Shown here in pieces: positions 42,684 to 51,741 of a stretch of 64,000 nucleotides of DNA (within the stretch, counting starts at the first letter, position 1; each line of letters opens with the position of its first letter). The notes below the pieces were generated by a model. The model was not told where the DNA came from. It worked only from the letters and a program-made list of their open reading frames with translations, and did no database searches. The DNA comes from Streptacidiphilus albus JL83 (GTDB lineage Bacteria > Actinomycetota > Actinomycetes > Streptomycetales > Streptomycetaceae). The stretch covers positions 3,916,017-3,980,016 of the forward strand of contig NZ_JQML01000001.1 of NCBI RefSeq assembly GCF_000744705.1, in the 5' to 3' direction. Made by a program: the position numbers and the translations under genes.

Positions 42684-43967
42684 ATGTCCATCACTCGTCC
42701 CGGCCGTGCGCTGAGCGTGGCCACCCCGCCCGAGCTCCTGCGCGAGCGCCGGTCGTCGATGCGCGGCCGGCGCGAGGAGCGTCGGCAGCGCATGCCCGCG
42801 CAGTTCGAGTTCCGTGCCAACCCCTCCGGCGCGGGCCCGCAGACGTTCCGGTTCAGCGGCTACGCCGCCACCTTCGAACAGCCGTTCGAGATGTGGGATT
42901 CCTGGGGAGACCCGTACCTCGAGACGCTGGCCGCCGGCGCTTGCGCGCGGACCCTGGCGAACGGCGCGGATGTCCAGTTCCTCATCGGGCACAACACCAT
43001 GGGCATCCCCATGGCTCGCACACGCTCCGGGACCATGACCCTGTCGGCGGACACCACCGGCCTGCTGGTGGAGGCCCCGAACCTGGACGGCCGCCACTCC
43101 CAGGTGCAGGACCTGGCGGTGGCGATGGAGCGCCAGGACATGGACGAGATGAGCATCGGGTTCATCGCGCTGATGCAGCAGTGGTCTCCGGACTGGATGG
43201 AGCGCCGCATCACGGAGATCTCCCTGAACCGCGGGGACGTCTCGGTGGTGTGCTGGGCGGCCAACCCGAACGCCACCGGAGCTTCGCTGACGACGGCGCT
43301 GCCGGTCACCGCCGCCGGGGCCCTGGCCGCCGGCGCCGGGCGCGAGCGGCGCACGCCCACGGCCCCGTACTCGGCGAAGCCCGGCGAGGGCCTGGAGTGC
43401 CCGCAGTGCCACTCCGCGAACGACGCGGACGCCAGCTACTGCGACCAGTGCGGCACGGCGGTCCGCTCGAGCGGGGCGTCGACCGCGCAGGAGAACGAGA
43501 CGCAGCGGTGCGGCTGCGGCGTGTGGAACGCGGACGACGCGAAGTTCTGCGCCAGCTGCGGCACCAACATCTCCTCGGACCTGGACGCCGACAACGGCGG
43601 TGCGGGGAACGGCGCGACGTCCGCGCCGTCGCCGTACGGATGGGCGGCGCGCAGGGTCGAGACGCGGGCGCTGCCCGCCGACGGGCCGCAGCCGGATTTC
43701 ACCGGCAAGCCCGCCCATGACGCGGCCGCGCACGGCACCGGATCGCCGCAGTGTCCCGACCCGAACTGCGGTGCAGCCAACGCGTCCGACGCCGCGTTCT
43801 GCGACCAGTGCGGCGGCGGCCTGTACGACCAGGGCGGCCTGGTGCAGAGCGTCGGCGACATGGACGACGTCGTCACCGACTCGGACGGCATCGTCGAGGA
43901 GGACGGCCAGGAGTCGCTGTCAGCCGAGCGGGCCCGCCTGCGGGTACTGATGCTCTCCGCTCCCTGA
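42684..43967 (+). CDS. HK97-type prohead protease fused to three zinc ribbons
   Basis: A 427-residue protein. Residues 40-225 form the prohead protease with catalytic His103 (LIGHNTMGIPMART) and Ser157 (DMDEMSIGF). It is followed by three zinc-ribbon motifs: Cys239, 242, 253, 256; Cys276, 278, 289, 292; and Cys357, 362, 373, 376. The usual prohead protease has 170-220 residues, so about 200 residues are added. The protease matures the major capsid protein. The ribbons could target scaffold, DNA or a host protein; this is inference. ATG 42684 follows GGAGGTCACC. Confidence 0.88.
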   Translation: MSITRPGRALSVATPPELLRERRSSMRGRREERRQRMPAQFEFRANPSGAGPQTFRFSGYAATFEQPFEMWDSWGDPYLETLAAGACARTLANGADVQFLIGHNTMGIPMARTRSGTMTLSADTTGLLVEAPNLDGRHSQVQDLAVAMERQDMDEMSIGFIALMQQWSPDWMERRITEISLNRGDVSVVCWAANPNATGASLTTALPVTAAGALAAGAGRERRTPTAPYSAKPGEGLECPQCHSANDADASYCDQCGTAVRSSGASTAQENETQRCGCGVWNADDAKFCASCGTNISSDLDADNGGAGNGATSAPSPYGWAARRVETRALPADGPQPDFTGKPAHDAAAHGTGSPQCPDPNCGAANASDAAFCDQCGGGLYDQGGLVQSVGDMDDVVTDSDGIVEEDGQESLSAERARLRVLMLSAP

Positions 43968-44099
43968 CGACCCGCCAGGCCGGTGCTATCATCGGCCCAG
44001 AGTTGATCTTTCAGCCAGCATGACCCGGAGCACCCGCGCCGCCCGGCCCCGACCCCCACCCGATCGCGGGGGCACGACCCGGGCGAACGGCCCGCAACC

Positions 44100-44137
44100 A
44101 CTCCTCTGCGGCTACGTCCCATACGACGTAGAGGAGT
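44100..44137 (+). promoter_or_regulatory. Hairpin covering the capsid-gene ribosome site
   Basis: ACTCCT and CTACGTC at the left pair with GACGTAG and AGGAGT at the right (13 base pairs with one bulge). The right arm contains the ribosome site AGGAGT of the major capsid gene at 44,142. A translation control is possible. Confidence 0.4.
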
Positions 44138-44141
44138 TGTC

Positions 44142-45839
44142 ATGCCAGTCGACGTCCTCGCGGACATGCGCGAGAAGCGCTCCGGGCTGCTGGCCCAGAT
44201 GCGCACCCTGACCGAGCTGCCGGCCATGTCGCCCGAGCAGCGCACCCAGTTCAAGACCCTCGACGGCGAGATCACCGGCCTCGACGAGGAACTGGACCTG
44301 CGGCAGAAGCAGGCGGACCGCGAGGCCCGCGCCGCCGCCGCCCGGGCCGAGTCCGGGAACACCGGCGCGAACGCCCCCGACGGCGAGCAGCGCCAGCGCT
44401 CCGGCTGGTCGGTGGGCGAGGAGCCCACCATCTACGGCCGCGGCTCCGGGCACTCCTACTTCCTGGACATGGCGCGCGAGAAGCTGGGGCGCGGTGACGG
44501 CGACGGCGGTATCGCCGCGTCCAGCAACCGCCTGCGCCGGCACGCCCAGGAGCTCGAGGTCGAGGTGCCCAAGCGCCGCGAGGCGCGGGCCCGGGCGGCG
44601 GCCGCCGCCTACGAGGAGGCGTTCGCCGGCGGGAACCGGGCCGAGCGGCGCGCGATGGCCCGGATGATCCGCGAGGGCCACACCCCGTTCGAGCGACGGG
44701 CGCTGAACCGCACCGACGGCACCGGCGGCTACGAGGTCCCGCCGCTGTGGCTGATCGACGAGCTGATTCCCTACCTGCGCGCCGGCCGTGATTTCGTGGA
44801 CCTGTGGAGGCCGCTGCCGCTGCCCCCGGGCACGGACAGCATCAATATCCCGCGCCTGCAGCTGGGCAGCGCGACCGGCCCGCAGACCGCCGATGGCGGC
44901 ACGGTCCCCGGCCGCGACATGCAGGACAATTTCGTCAACGCCCGCGTGGTCACGGTCGCGGGGCAGGAGGACGTCGCGCTGCAGCTGCTCGACCAGAGCC
45001 CGGTGGCGTTCGACGAGATCATCCTCGGCGACCTGGCCGCGGACTACGCCATGCAGCTGTCAGGCCAGTCCATGGTCGGCGGGGGGCCGGGCATGGGGCA
45101 GCTGACCGGCATCTGGCCCAACGGCGCGATGTCGACCGCCTCCGGCATCTACGTCGCGAACACGAACAACACCTCAGGTCAGACCTGGCTCAACGGCGGC
45201 AGCTCGTCCGTCGTGAACTCGGTGTTCCAGGCCTGCGGGCAGCTGCTGTCGCTCGGCGCCCGGACGCGCATGATGCCGTTCACCCACTGGGTGTTCCACC
45301 CGTGGATCTGGTACCAGCTGACGACCACCGTCGACTCCCAGCTGCGGCCCCTGGTCGTGCCCGGGACGCCGAACAACATGGCGTACAACCAGATCGCCGT
45401 CGACGACGGCGGCCCGGCCGCGAGCGGTCCGGTCGGCTACTACATGGGCCTGCCGGTCATCCTCGACCCGAACGTTCCCACGACGTTCGGCGGCGGCACC
45501 GCGCCGCAGATCACCACGATCTCGGCCGGCCAGACCGCCGCCACCCCGGGCTCCGGCGTCTACACGCCGGTCGTCGCCGGCCGCTGGAACGACCTGTTCC
45601 TGTGGGAGGGCGACATGCGCACCCGGGCCCTGAACGAGGTGCTCAGCGGGACGCTGCAGGTGCGGTTCCAGCTCTACAACTACGTGGCGAACATGCCGAA
45701 CCGCTACCAGGCCTACAGCACCGTGCAGACCGGCTCGGGCCCCACGACGGTGGCCAACGCCGGAGCGTCGGTGTCCGTCGCCACCCTCAGCCAGTTCACC
45801 GCCAACGGCGTGCTGAACATGACCGGACAGGGGTTCTGA
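44142..45839 (+). CDS. Major capsid protein (HK97 fold)
   Basis: A 565-residue protein. The N-terminal ~190 residues are a charged, coiled-coil delta domain (MREKRSGLLAQMRTLTELP and EITGLDEELDLRQKQAD) that acts as scaffold and is likely removed by the protease. The HK97 fold follows (GTGGYEVPPLWLIDELIPYL, TDSINIPRLQ, QEDVALQLLDQSPVAFDEII). It builds the icosahedral shell. ATG 44142 with GAGGAG upstream. It fits directly behind portal and protease. Confidence 0.92.
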   Translation: MPVDVLADMREKRSGLLAQMRTLTELPAMSPEQRTQFKTLDGEITGLDEELDLRQKQADREARAAAARAESGNTGANAPDGEQRQRSGWSVGEEPTIYGRGSGHSYFLDMAREKLGRGDGDGGIAASSNRLRRHAQELEVEVPKRREARARAAAAAYEEAFAGGNRAERRAMARMIREGHTPFERRALNRTDGTGGYEVPPLWLIDELIPYLRAGRDFVDLWRPLPLPPGTDSINIPRLQLGSATGPQTADGGTVPGRDMQDNFVNARVVTVAGQEDVALQLLDQSPVAFDEIILGDLAADYAMQLSGQSMVGGGPGMGQLTGIWPNGAMSTASGIYVANTNNTSGQTWLNGGSSSVVNSVFQACGQLLSLGARTRMMPFTHWVFHPWIWYQLTTTVDSQLRPLVVPGTPNNMAYNQIAVDDGGPAASGPVGYYMGLPVILDPNVPTTFGGGTAPQITTISAGQTAATPGSGVYTPVVAGRWNDLFLWEGDMRTRALNEVLSGTLQVRFQLYNYVANMPNRYQAYSTVQTGSGPTTVANAGASVSVATLSQFTANGVLNMTGQGF

Positions 45840-45841
45840 CC

Positions 45842-46486
45842 ATGGATATGCCTGGCGGGCGCTACCCCGACTACGAGCAGGAATGGCTGCTGGACGGCCA
45901 GCCCGCCTCCCAGTACCGCCGCAGCATCAGCCGCGGCGACATCAACACGACCGCCGTCACCGGCGCCGCGACGCAGGTCCCGTACGTCGTCGCGGTCCCG
46001 GCCCAGATCGGGGACGTCATCAACTTCGTGACGTTCGGCATCGGCACGCTGGCCGGCACCGCGGGCAGCACGTCCTTCGTGGTCGTGTACTCCGCGATGC
46101 CGACGTCCTCGGCCGCAGCGACCGTCCTCGGCGTCTCGGCCGCGACGACCTTCACCGCCGGAGCGAACAAGATCGCCCTGGCGGCGCCGGTATCGCTGGT
46201 CCCCACCGTCGGCACGCCGCAGAACGCCGCCGCGCAGACCAACAACCAGGGCCCCCTGGTCCTGGGCGTCGCGATCGTCGAGACCTGGACCACGACCGGT
46301 TCCCAGTTCGACGCCATGGCCGGCGGAAGCTCAGCGTTCAAGGGACTGCTGACCGGCCAGCTCCCGCTCGTCACGAAGCTGCCGACCCTGGGCGGCACCC
46401 CGCCGACGGTCGGCACGAGCTCGGGGACCACGGTGACCGCGCCAGCCACGGGCCTGGTCCCGTACGTGGTCCTCAGCCGGACCTGA
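45842..46486 (+). CDS. Structural protein downstream of capsid
   Basis: A 214-residue protein, beta-rich and Ala/Gly/Thr-rich (VVAVPAQIGDVINFVTFGIG). It lies two bases after the capsid gene. Not recognised by motif. Position and composition suggest a capsid decoration protein or minor head protein. Confidence 0.6.
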   Translation: MDMPGGRYPDYEQEWLLDGQPASQYRRSISRGDINTTAVTGAATQVPYVVAVPAQIGDVINFVTFGIGTLAGTAGSTSFVVVYSAMPTSSAAATVLGVSAATTFTAGANKIALAAPVSLVPTVGTPQNAAAQTNNQGPLVLGVAIVETWTTTGSQFDAMAGGSSAFKGLLTGQLPLVTKLPTLGGTPPTVGTSSGTTVTAPATGLVPYVVLSRT

Positions 46487-46538
46487 CGCTCCGGCGGCCC
46501 GGCACCAGCCGCCGGGCCGCCCACAGCTGGAGGCACCC

Positions 46539-46796
46539 ATGCACACCACCGAGCCCTTCCCCCCACAGGTCCCGCGCTCCGACGCCCTCGGGCGCCTGCG
46601 CCGCGAACTGAGGCTGGCCCAGGACGTGGGCGAGACCCGCCTCGCGCAGGACCTGCAGAACCGGATCGACCGGCTCTGCGCACGCTCCACCAGCACCTCG
46701 CCGCAGCGGGAGACCACTGCCGCCGCCACACCGCGCCGGGAGACCACCGGCGCCAAGCCCGCCAACCACAGGAGCCCCCGTGTCCCTCGCCAGTGA
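46539..46796 (+). CDS. Small structural-region protein
   Basis: An 85-residue basic protein with an amphipathic helix (LGRLRRELRLAQDVGETRLA). Not recognised. It overlaps the next gene by 17 bases. Confidence 0.5.
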   Translation: MHTTEPFPPQVPRSDALGRLRRELRLAQDVGETRLAQDLQNRIDRLCARSTSTSPQRETTAAATPRRETTGAKPANHRSPRVPRQ

Positions 46797-47145
46797 CCTG
46801 CTGTCCGTCCTCGACAAGTTCCGCACCGTCGTCGCCGGGCACGTCAACAGCGGCCAGCTCGTGACCATCGACAACCACATCAACTCCATCGCTAACGTCG
46901 CCGAGAACGACGTCCAGGCCGCCGACGACCGCGCCACCGACGTCCTGGGCCAGCTGTACACCGCGCTCCACGGCCACGACAGCGAGCCCGCACCGACCCC
47001 GACCGCACCGCCGGTCGACGAGGGCCAGGCCGCGGCCGCCGTCCCCGGAACCGCGGCCGCGAGCGCGCCCGCCACGCCGGCCAAGACGGCGGCCGCCGCC
47101 CCGGCCACCACCAGTGCCCCGGCCGCCACCGGGACCGCCGGCTGA
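46780..47145 (+). CDS. Small head-region protein with Ala/Pro-rich tail
   Basis: A 121-residue protein: an N-terminal helical part (SVLDKFRTVVAGHVNSGQLV) and a long Ala/Pro/Thr linker-like tail. GTG 46780 with AGGAG upstream. Not recognised. Possibly a minor head protein. Confidence 0.58.
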   Translation: MSLASDLLSVLDKFRTVVAGHVNSGQLVTIDNHINSIANVAENDVQAADDRATDVLGQLYTALHGHDSEPAPTPTAPPVDEGQAAAAVPGTAAASAPATPAKTAAAAPATTSAPAATGTAG

Positions 47146-47146
47146 C

Positions 47147-47614
47147 ATGGCGACGTTCCAGGTCTCCACGACCACCGCGACGCTGGCCGCCTCGACCGCC
47201 TACTCGGCGATCGAGCTGCGGCCGGTGTCCGCCACGCCCATCCAGATCCTCAAGTGGTGGATCGACCTCAACTCCTACACAAGCACCGACCACCCGGTGC
47301 TCGTCCAGGCGGGGAAGTTCAGCGCGGCAGTGACGACCAACACCTCAGACACGCCGCTGGCGGTGGACTACCGAGGCCAGGACTCCACCGCCAACACCTT
47401 GGTCGGTGTCAACGCGACCAGCGAAGGCGCCGGTACGTGGGTTGCCAACGGCGAGCTGCACAGCCTTGCTCCACAGGGATTCCCGTACGCGTGCTGGGAG
47501 ACCGAGGACACCGCCCTGTGGGTACCGGGCGGCAGCTACTGGCGACTCCGGATCACCCCGGGGTCGACGCTCACGTCCACGACCGTGACCTGCGGCGTGC
47601 TCTGGAAGGAATGA
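47147..47614 (+). CDS. Small beta-rich structural protein
   Basis: A 155-residue protein, rich in Thr and beta strands (ATFQVSTTTATLAASTAYSA). ATG 47147 follows directly on the preceding stop. Likely a decoration or head protein; not recognised by motif. Confidence 0.58.
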   Translation: MATFQVSTTTATLAASTAYSAIELRPVSATPIQILKWWIDLNSYTSTDHPVLVQAGKFSAAVTTNTSDTPLAVDYRGQDSTANTLVGVNATSEGAGTWVANGELHSLAPQGFPYACWETEDTALWVPGGSYWRLRITPGSTLTSTTVTCGVLWKE

Positions 47615-47627
47615 GGGGAGGACGGCT

Positions 47628-48488
47628 GTGCCATACGACCTGGGCGGCGTAGCCGTCCTGACCTTCACCGCGCTCGACGTCGACGACGAGGCCGCTGCCG
47701 CTGCGGCGGTCACGCTGACCATCACCCAGCCGGACGGCACGTTGGCCACGCCGACGATCCAGTACCCGTCGGCCGGCAACTACACGGCCTACTTCCAGAC
47801 GACCCAGGCAGGGCGGCACACCTACCGGTGGCTGGCCACCGGCACTCCGGGGCCCGGCGTCGGGGTCGGCGCGATGATCGATTCCTTCGACGTCGAGGCG
47901 CCGCTGGCGGGCACGATCCTGTCGCTCGCCGATTGCCGCGAGACCCTCAACATCCCGGCCAGCGACACCACGCACGACAGCCGGATCCGCGCCTACAACT
48001 CGGCGATCACGGCCGTGATCGAGAAGCTCTGCGGCCCGGTCGTCGTCCGTCAGGTCACCGAGCGGTACCTGGAGAACGGCATGTCCGAGGTGCTGATCCT
48101 CAGGAGCACGCCGCTCTACCAGCCTGCCGGACAGGCCTACCCGGTCATCTCGATCACGCCGGTCATGACCTACGGCATGGAGTACGACCTGTCGCTGATC
48201 GCGGTCGACCCGGTCACCGGCGTGATGCGCCACACCGCCGGCCTCAGCTTCTTCAACGGGCCCTACGACGTGTCGTACATGGCGGGCCGCCCGATCGTGT
48301 CCGACAACATCATGACTGGCTCGCGGATCGTCCTGCGGCACCTGTGGTCGCTGGAGCGCGGCGGCGCGGGCGCGGTCCGCGGCCAGGTCGCCGACGACGT
48401 CACGATGATCATGGGCTACGCGATCCCGAACCGCGCCCTGGAGCTCCTCGACGGAGCGGGCACCCGCGACCCCGGAGGCATCGCGTGA
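47628..48488 (+). CDS. Head-tail connector protein (gp6-like)
   Basis: A 286-residue protein. Its second half shows the gp6-like connector pattern (ILSLADCRETLNIPASDTTH, RIRAYNSAITAVIEKLCGP). The first ~100 residues are an extra beta domain (LTFTALDVDDEAAAAAAVTL). It joins the portal to the tail. GTG 47628 with GGGGAGG upstream. The stop overlaps the next GTG. Confidence 0.78.
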   Translation: MPYDLGGVAVLTFTALDVDDEAAAAAAVTLTITQPDGTLATPTIQYPSAGNYTAYFQTTQAGRHTYRWLATGTPGPGVGVGAMIDSFDVEAPLAGTILSLADCRETLNIPASDTTHDSRIRAYNSAITAVIEKLCGPVVVRQVTERYLENGMSEVLILRSTPLYQPAGQAYPVISITPVMTYGMEYDLSLIAVDPVTGVMRHTAGLSFFNGPYDVSYMAGRPIVSDNIMTGSRIVLRHLWSLERGGAGAVRGQVADDVTMIMGYAIPNRALELLDGAGTRDPGGIA

Positions 48489-48673
48489 CCGCCTTCCTCA
48501 ACCACTGGCTCATCGTGGACTTCTGGGCCCAGGTCTGGCCGAACCTGGCCGCGTCCCCGATCTGCGCGGCCTCCGTGCTGGTCAGCCACGTCCTGCGGGA
48601 ACGGGCCGCCCGGGCCCGTCACGCCGAGCTGCTGGGGAACCAGCACTGCAGCTGCGCGGGTGGTGCCCGGTGA
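48485..48673 (+). CDS. Small membrane or structural protein
   Basis: A 62-residue protein with one hydrophobic segment (LAASPICAASVLVSHVL) and a C-terminal HCSC pair. It overlaps both neighbours by four bases. Function unknown. Confidence 0.5.
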   Translation: MTAFLNHWLIVDFWAQVWPNLAASPICAASVLVSHVLRERAARARHAELLGNQHCSCAGGAR

Positions 48674-49164
48674 GCATCACGACCTCGAGCATCCCGGCCG
48701 CCGTCGACTACCTGGTCACGACCTGCACCAGCACGTTCGGCAGCACAGTCCAGGTGATGGACGGCCCACCGGTCAGCGGCACCGAGCTCACCGCCAACGA
48801 CCGGCTGTGGATCGGCTACAGCCCCCTCAGCCCCGACCTGCCTGCCGTCACCGGCGACCAGCAGTTCGCCAACCTCGGCGCCCGGTCCAGGAACGAGACC
48901 TACGCGATTGTCTGCGCGATCGAGCAGTGGTCCGGCGACCCGACCATGCAGGCCCTGCGCGACGGCGCGTTCAGCCTGCTGGCCACCGTCGAGACGCTGC
49001 TTCGCGGCACCAACGGCGACCCCGGCGACACCACCCTGGGCCGCGCGGTCCTGTTCTCGCAGATCGCCGGTGGGATCCAGGTCGACACGCAGACGGACAC
49101 CTCCGGGGCCGGCGTGCTGATCCAGTTCCACGTCCAGTGCACCGCCCGACTGACCGCCAGCTAG
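48670..49164 (+). CDS. Tail-terminator-like protein
   Basis: A 164-residue protein before the tail tube gene. The fold pattern (SSIPAAVDYLVTTCTSTF, RNETYAIVCAIEQWSGD, GVLIQFHVQCTARLTA) fits tail terminator proteins of siphoviruses. GTG 48670 overlaps the preceding gene. Mainly placed by position. Confidence 0.65.
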   Translation: MSITTSSIPAAVDYLVTTCTSTFGSTVQVMDGPPVSGTELTANDRLWIGYSPLSPDLPAVTGDQQFANLGARSRNETYAIVCAIEQWSGDPTMQALRDGAFSLLATVETLLRGTNGDPGDTTLGRAVLFSQIAGGIQVDTQTDTSGAGVLIQFHVQCTARLTAS

Positions 49165-49173
49165 GAGAACGAG

Positions 49174-49479
49174 ATGGCCCGCTTCAAGAACGGGTTCGGC
49201 GAGGGACGCGTCGTCCCGACGCTCGGCTACGTCCTGGTCCCGGACGGGGGCGAGATCACCGTTCCCGACGACGAGTGGCACCACTGGCAGGCCGGCGGCT
49301 GGACGCCGCTGGACCCCGACCCGCGGCCCGCCCCCGACCCGCAGCCCGCCCCCGAGCCGCCGGCCGAACCGGGGCCCGAGGTGCTCCCGGCGCCCGCGGC
49401 CGCCGTACTGGCCCGGCCGCAGGCCGGCGCCCTGCCGGCGGCGCCGACCGCCCCGACCACCAGTGAGGACGCGACATGA
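49174..49479 (+). CDS. Small tail-region protein with Pro-rich tail
   Basis: A 101-residue protein: a compact N-terminal domain (LVPDGGEITVPDDEWHHWQA) followed by about 60 Pro/Ala-rich residues. It overlaps the tail tube gene. Not recognised. Confidence 0.55.
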   Translation: MARFKNGFGEGRVVPTLGYVLVPDGGEITVPDDEWHHWQAGGWTPLDPDPRPAPDPQPAPEPPAEPGPEVLPAPAAAVLARPQAGALPAAPTAPTTSEDAT

Positions 49480-50597
49480 CGATCACCACCGTCGGTGCGG
49501 GCATCGGCGCGAGCGCCGCCATGGTCCCCGAGACCGCCTACTCCACCGTGGTCGCGAGCCCGGCCTGGACCTGGTTCGAGCCGAACTCGATCACCCCGAA
49601 GCGCGTCAAGACCACCAAGCAGTCGAGCGGCTTGGCCGCCGGCCGCATGGTCGACGAGACCCTGCGCCGCGTCGTCGTCGAGCGCGCCGCGACCATGGAA
49701 CTGCCCCTGGACTGGTGCCAGGCCTCGCACATGACCACCCTGCTCAACCAGATATCGAGCACGTACACGGTGGGCGCCGCCGGATCCCAGGCGGCATCCG
49801 GCGGCATCTGGGTGAGCGGCAGCCGCGTCACCCCGGCCGCCCCCGTGTACGGCTACGACCACACGTTCCGCAACTCGATCGCAGGCCGGAGCTCCGCCTG
49901 GCAGCTCGGGATCCCCACGGTCGACGGCGTCCTGCGGCAGTACGACGTGCTCGGCACCAAGGCCACCAAGTACGCGTTCAGCTGCAAGGCCGGCGAACTG
50001 CTGACCTGCACGACGAGCTGGGACGCCCGGTACCTCGCCGACCCGCTGATCGACACGACGTACCCGGCGCCGCCGCCTGGCGGCGCGGACGCGCAGACGC
50101 CGTACACCCAGGCCACACCCTCCTACGCGGCCGCGATCCCCTGGGACTTCGCGAACGCCCAGGTCCAGGTCGGCAGCAGCATCGCGGCGGCGTCCACCGC
50201 GGCGGCGGTCGACGGCGTCACCGGCTTCGACGTGAGCGTCGAGCGGAAGATGAAGACCGACCGCCAGTACTACGGCAACCAGGGCCTGAAGGACGAGCAG
50301 GTCACCAACGACCTCGTGTCCATCACCGGCACGATCAGCAGCGACTTCGTCAACAAGACCTACTGGGCCGACGCGTTCTACTCGGACACGCCGCTGTTCG
50401 TCCTGGTGACCTTCGGGGCCCTGCTGGCGACCGCGCCCGCGACCCAGTTCGTGCTCAGCAACATCTTCCTCAACGGCGACAGCCCGGCCGCCGCGAGCAA
50501 GGACGTCGTCAACGGCTCCTTCCCGTTCACCGCGACCTACGACCTCACCAACGAACCCCTCTCGGTGATCATCCAGTCGACGGACGCGACCGTCTGA
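49476..50597 (+). CDS. Tail tube protein (major tail protein)
   Basis: A 373-residue protein with the long beta-rich layout of siphovirus tail tube proteins (PETAYSTVVASPAWTWFEPN, AFSCKAGELLTCTTSWDARY, GFDVSVERKMKTDRQYYG). It forms the tube through which DNA passes. ATG 49476 overlaps the preceding stop. Confidence 0.83.
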   Translation: MTITTVGAGIGASAAMVPETAYSTVVASPAWTWFEPNSITPKRVKTTKQSSGLAAGRMVDETLRRVVVERAATMELPLDWCQASHMTTLLNQISSTYTVGAAGSQAASGGIWVSGSRVTPAAPVYGYDHTFRNSIAGRSSAWQLGIPTVDGVLRQYDVLGTKATKYAFSCKAGELLTCTTSWDARYLADPLIDTTYPAPPPGGADAQTPYTQATPSYAAAIPWDFANAQVQVGSSIAAASTAAAVDGVTGFDVSVERKMKTDRQYYGNQGLKDEQVTNDLVSITGTISSDFVNKTYWADAFYSDTPLFVLVTFGALLATAPATQFVLSNIFLNGDSPAAASKDVVNGSFPFTATYDLTNEPLSVIIQSTDATV

Positions 50598-51169
50598 TGC
50601 CGCTGCAGATCGAGGGCGCCGAGCAGCTGCGCACGCTGGCCGCACGGCTGGCGGAGTGCGACAAGGAGGTCCGCGCGACCCTGACGAAGGGCCTGCGCGC
50701 GGCGGCGAAGCCGATCGTTGCCGAGATCCGCGCCGAGGTGAAGGGGCCGGGCGGCCGGTCGACGGGGGCCGGTTCGCAGGCCCGTGCGGCCTACCGGCTG
50801 TCGCGGTCCAGGTCGACCAGGGCGACGGCGGCCGCCAGCGCCGAGCGCCGGTCCGGGCTGCGCGCGACGATCGCCGCCGCGACCGGGTCCTCGGTCACCA
50901 CCGGCACCGACCGGACCAACGTCACGTTCCGCATGAAGTCCAGCCAACTCCCGCCCTCGCAACGGACGTTGGGGAAGCGCTGGAACATGGCCAAGGGGTG
51001 GAGGCACCCGGTGTTCGGACACGACGCCTGGGTGCAGCAGTTCGGCCGCCCCTACTTCGACAAGGTCATCCGCGCGAACCAGCCCCTGCTGGAGGCCGGT
51101 GTGCGCGAGGCGATGGCCGTGCCCGAGCGAATCCTCGCTGCGGGCGACCTACAGACGGGAAGCAGCTGA
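50597..51169 (+). CDS. Head-tail joining or tail completion protein
   Basis: A 190-residue basic protein resembling the HK97 gp10 group (LRTLAARLAECDKEVRATLT, RWNMAKGWRHPVFGHDAW). ATG 50597 overlaps the tail tube stop. It lies before the chaperone gene rather than before the tail tube gene, so the exact role is uncertain. Confidence 0.68.
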   Translation: MPLQIEGAEQLRTLAARLAECDKEVRATLTKGLRAAAKPIVAEIRAEVKGPGGRSTGAGSQARAAYRLSRSRSTRATAAASAERRSGLRATIAAATGSSVTTGTDRTNVTFRMKSSQLPPSQRTLGKRWNMAKGWRHPVFGHDAWVQQFGRPYFDKVIRANQPLLEAGVREAMAVPERILAAGDLQTGSS

Positions 51170-51675
51170 TGATCACCTTCAAGTTGAACGGCGCCGGCGA
51201 CGAGATCACCGTCGACGAGGACAGCCTGCTGTACGCCGAGGCGCTGGAGCTGGAGAAGCAGACCGGGATGGGGGCCAACAAGTTCCTCGTCGAGCGGGCC
51301 GCCGGCACGACCCAGTCCACTGCGGCGCTGCTGTGGATCGGCGTGGTCAAGGCCGCTGCGGCCCGGGACGGCGTCAGCTTCCGCGACGCGGCGCGGACGC
51401 TGACGTTCGCGAAGTTCACCGAGTCCGTCGACCTGCTGGCGTCCATGGCGACGTCCCGGCGGGTGGTGGACGCCCCGGCCGCACCGGAGGGGGGCGAGGA
51501 CGAGGACCCTACGCCTGGCTCGGCGGAGAGCACGTCCCCCGCCACGTCCGAGCCGCAGCCCAGCGCGACACCCTCGCCGGACTCCGCGCCCACTACCTCG
51601 GACTCTTCGCCCACTACCTCGGAGTCCGCCCCTGGGAGTGGGACCTCCTCACCGTCGCCGACATCCGCGCCCTGA
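51169..51675 (+). CDS. Tail assembly chaperone, short form (gpG-like)
   Basis: A 168-residue protein: an N-terminal domain of the gpG class (ITFKLNGAGDEITVDEDSLL, VSFRDAARTLTFAKFTESVD) and a Ser/Pro-rich tail that is simply read-through of the zero frame beyond the slip site. It guides tape-measure packing in tail assembly. Located directly before the tape measure gene. Confidence 0.85.
   Translation: MITFKLNGAGDEITVDEDSLLYAEALELEKQTGMGANKFLVERAAGTTQSTAALLWIGVVKAAAARDGVSFRDAARTLTFAKFTESVDLLASMATSRRVVDAPAAPEGGEDEDPTPGSAESTSPATSEPQPSATPSPDSAPTTSDSSPTTSESAPGSGTSSPSPTSAP
51489..51495 (+). promoter_or_regulatory. Programmed -1 ribosomal frameshift site
   Basis: The heptamer GGGGGGC (zero frame GAG GGG GGC) lies where the chaperone frame can slip back by one base to continue in the -1 frame to 51,716. 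It is a usual slippery sequence for siphovirus tail chaperones. Confidence 0.75.
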
Positions 51676-51716
51676 CGCCGTTCATCGACGCCCTGAACCA
51701 GCCCGGCAACACCTGA
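51494..51716 (+). CDS. Tail assembly chaperone, T extension in the -1 frame
   Basis: The -1 frame continues from the slip site and ends at 51,716 with the signature HYLGVRPWEWDLLTVADIRA, found at the end of tail chaperone fusion proteins. It has no own start or ribosome site. The full product would be the gpG-T fusion of about 182 residues (51,169-51,716). Confidence 0.82.
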
Positions 51717-51741
51717 CACCTGACGCCTGAGGGGAGGCCTT

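Noticed and set aside
41070..43733. Minus-strand open frame of 887 codons opposite portal and protease
   Set aside because: It crosses several well-supported plus-strand phage genes and has no recognisable domain; antisense shadow.
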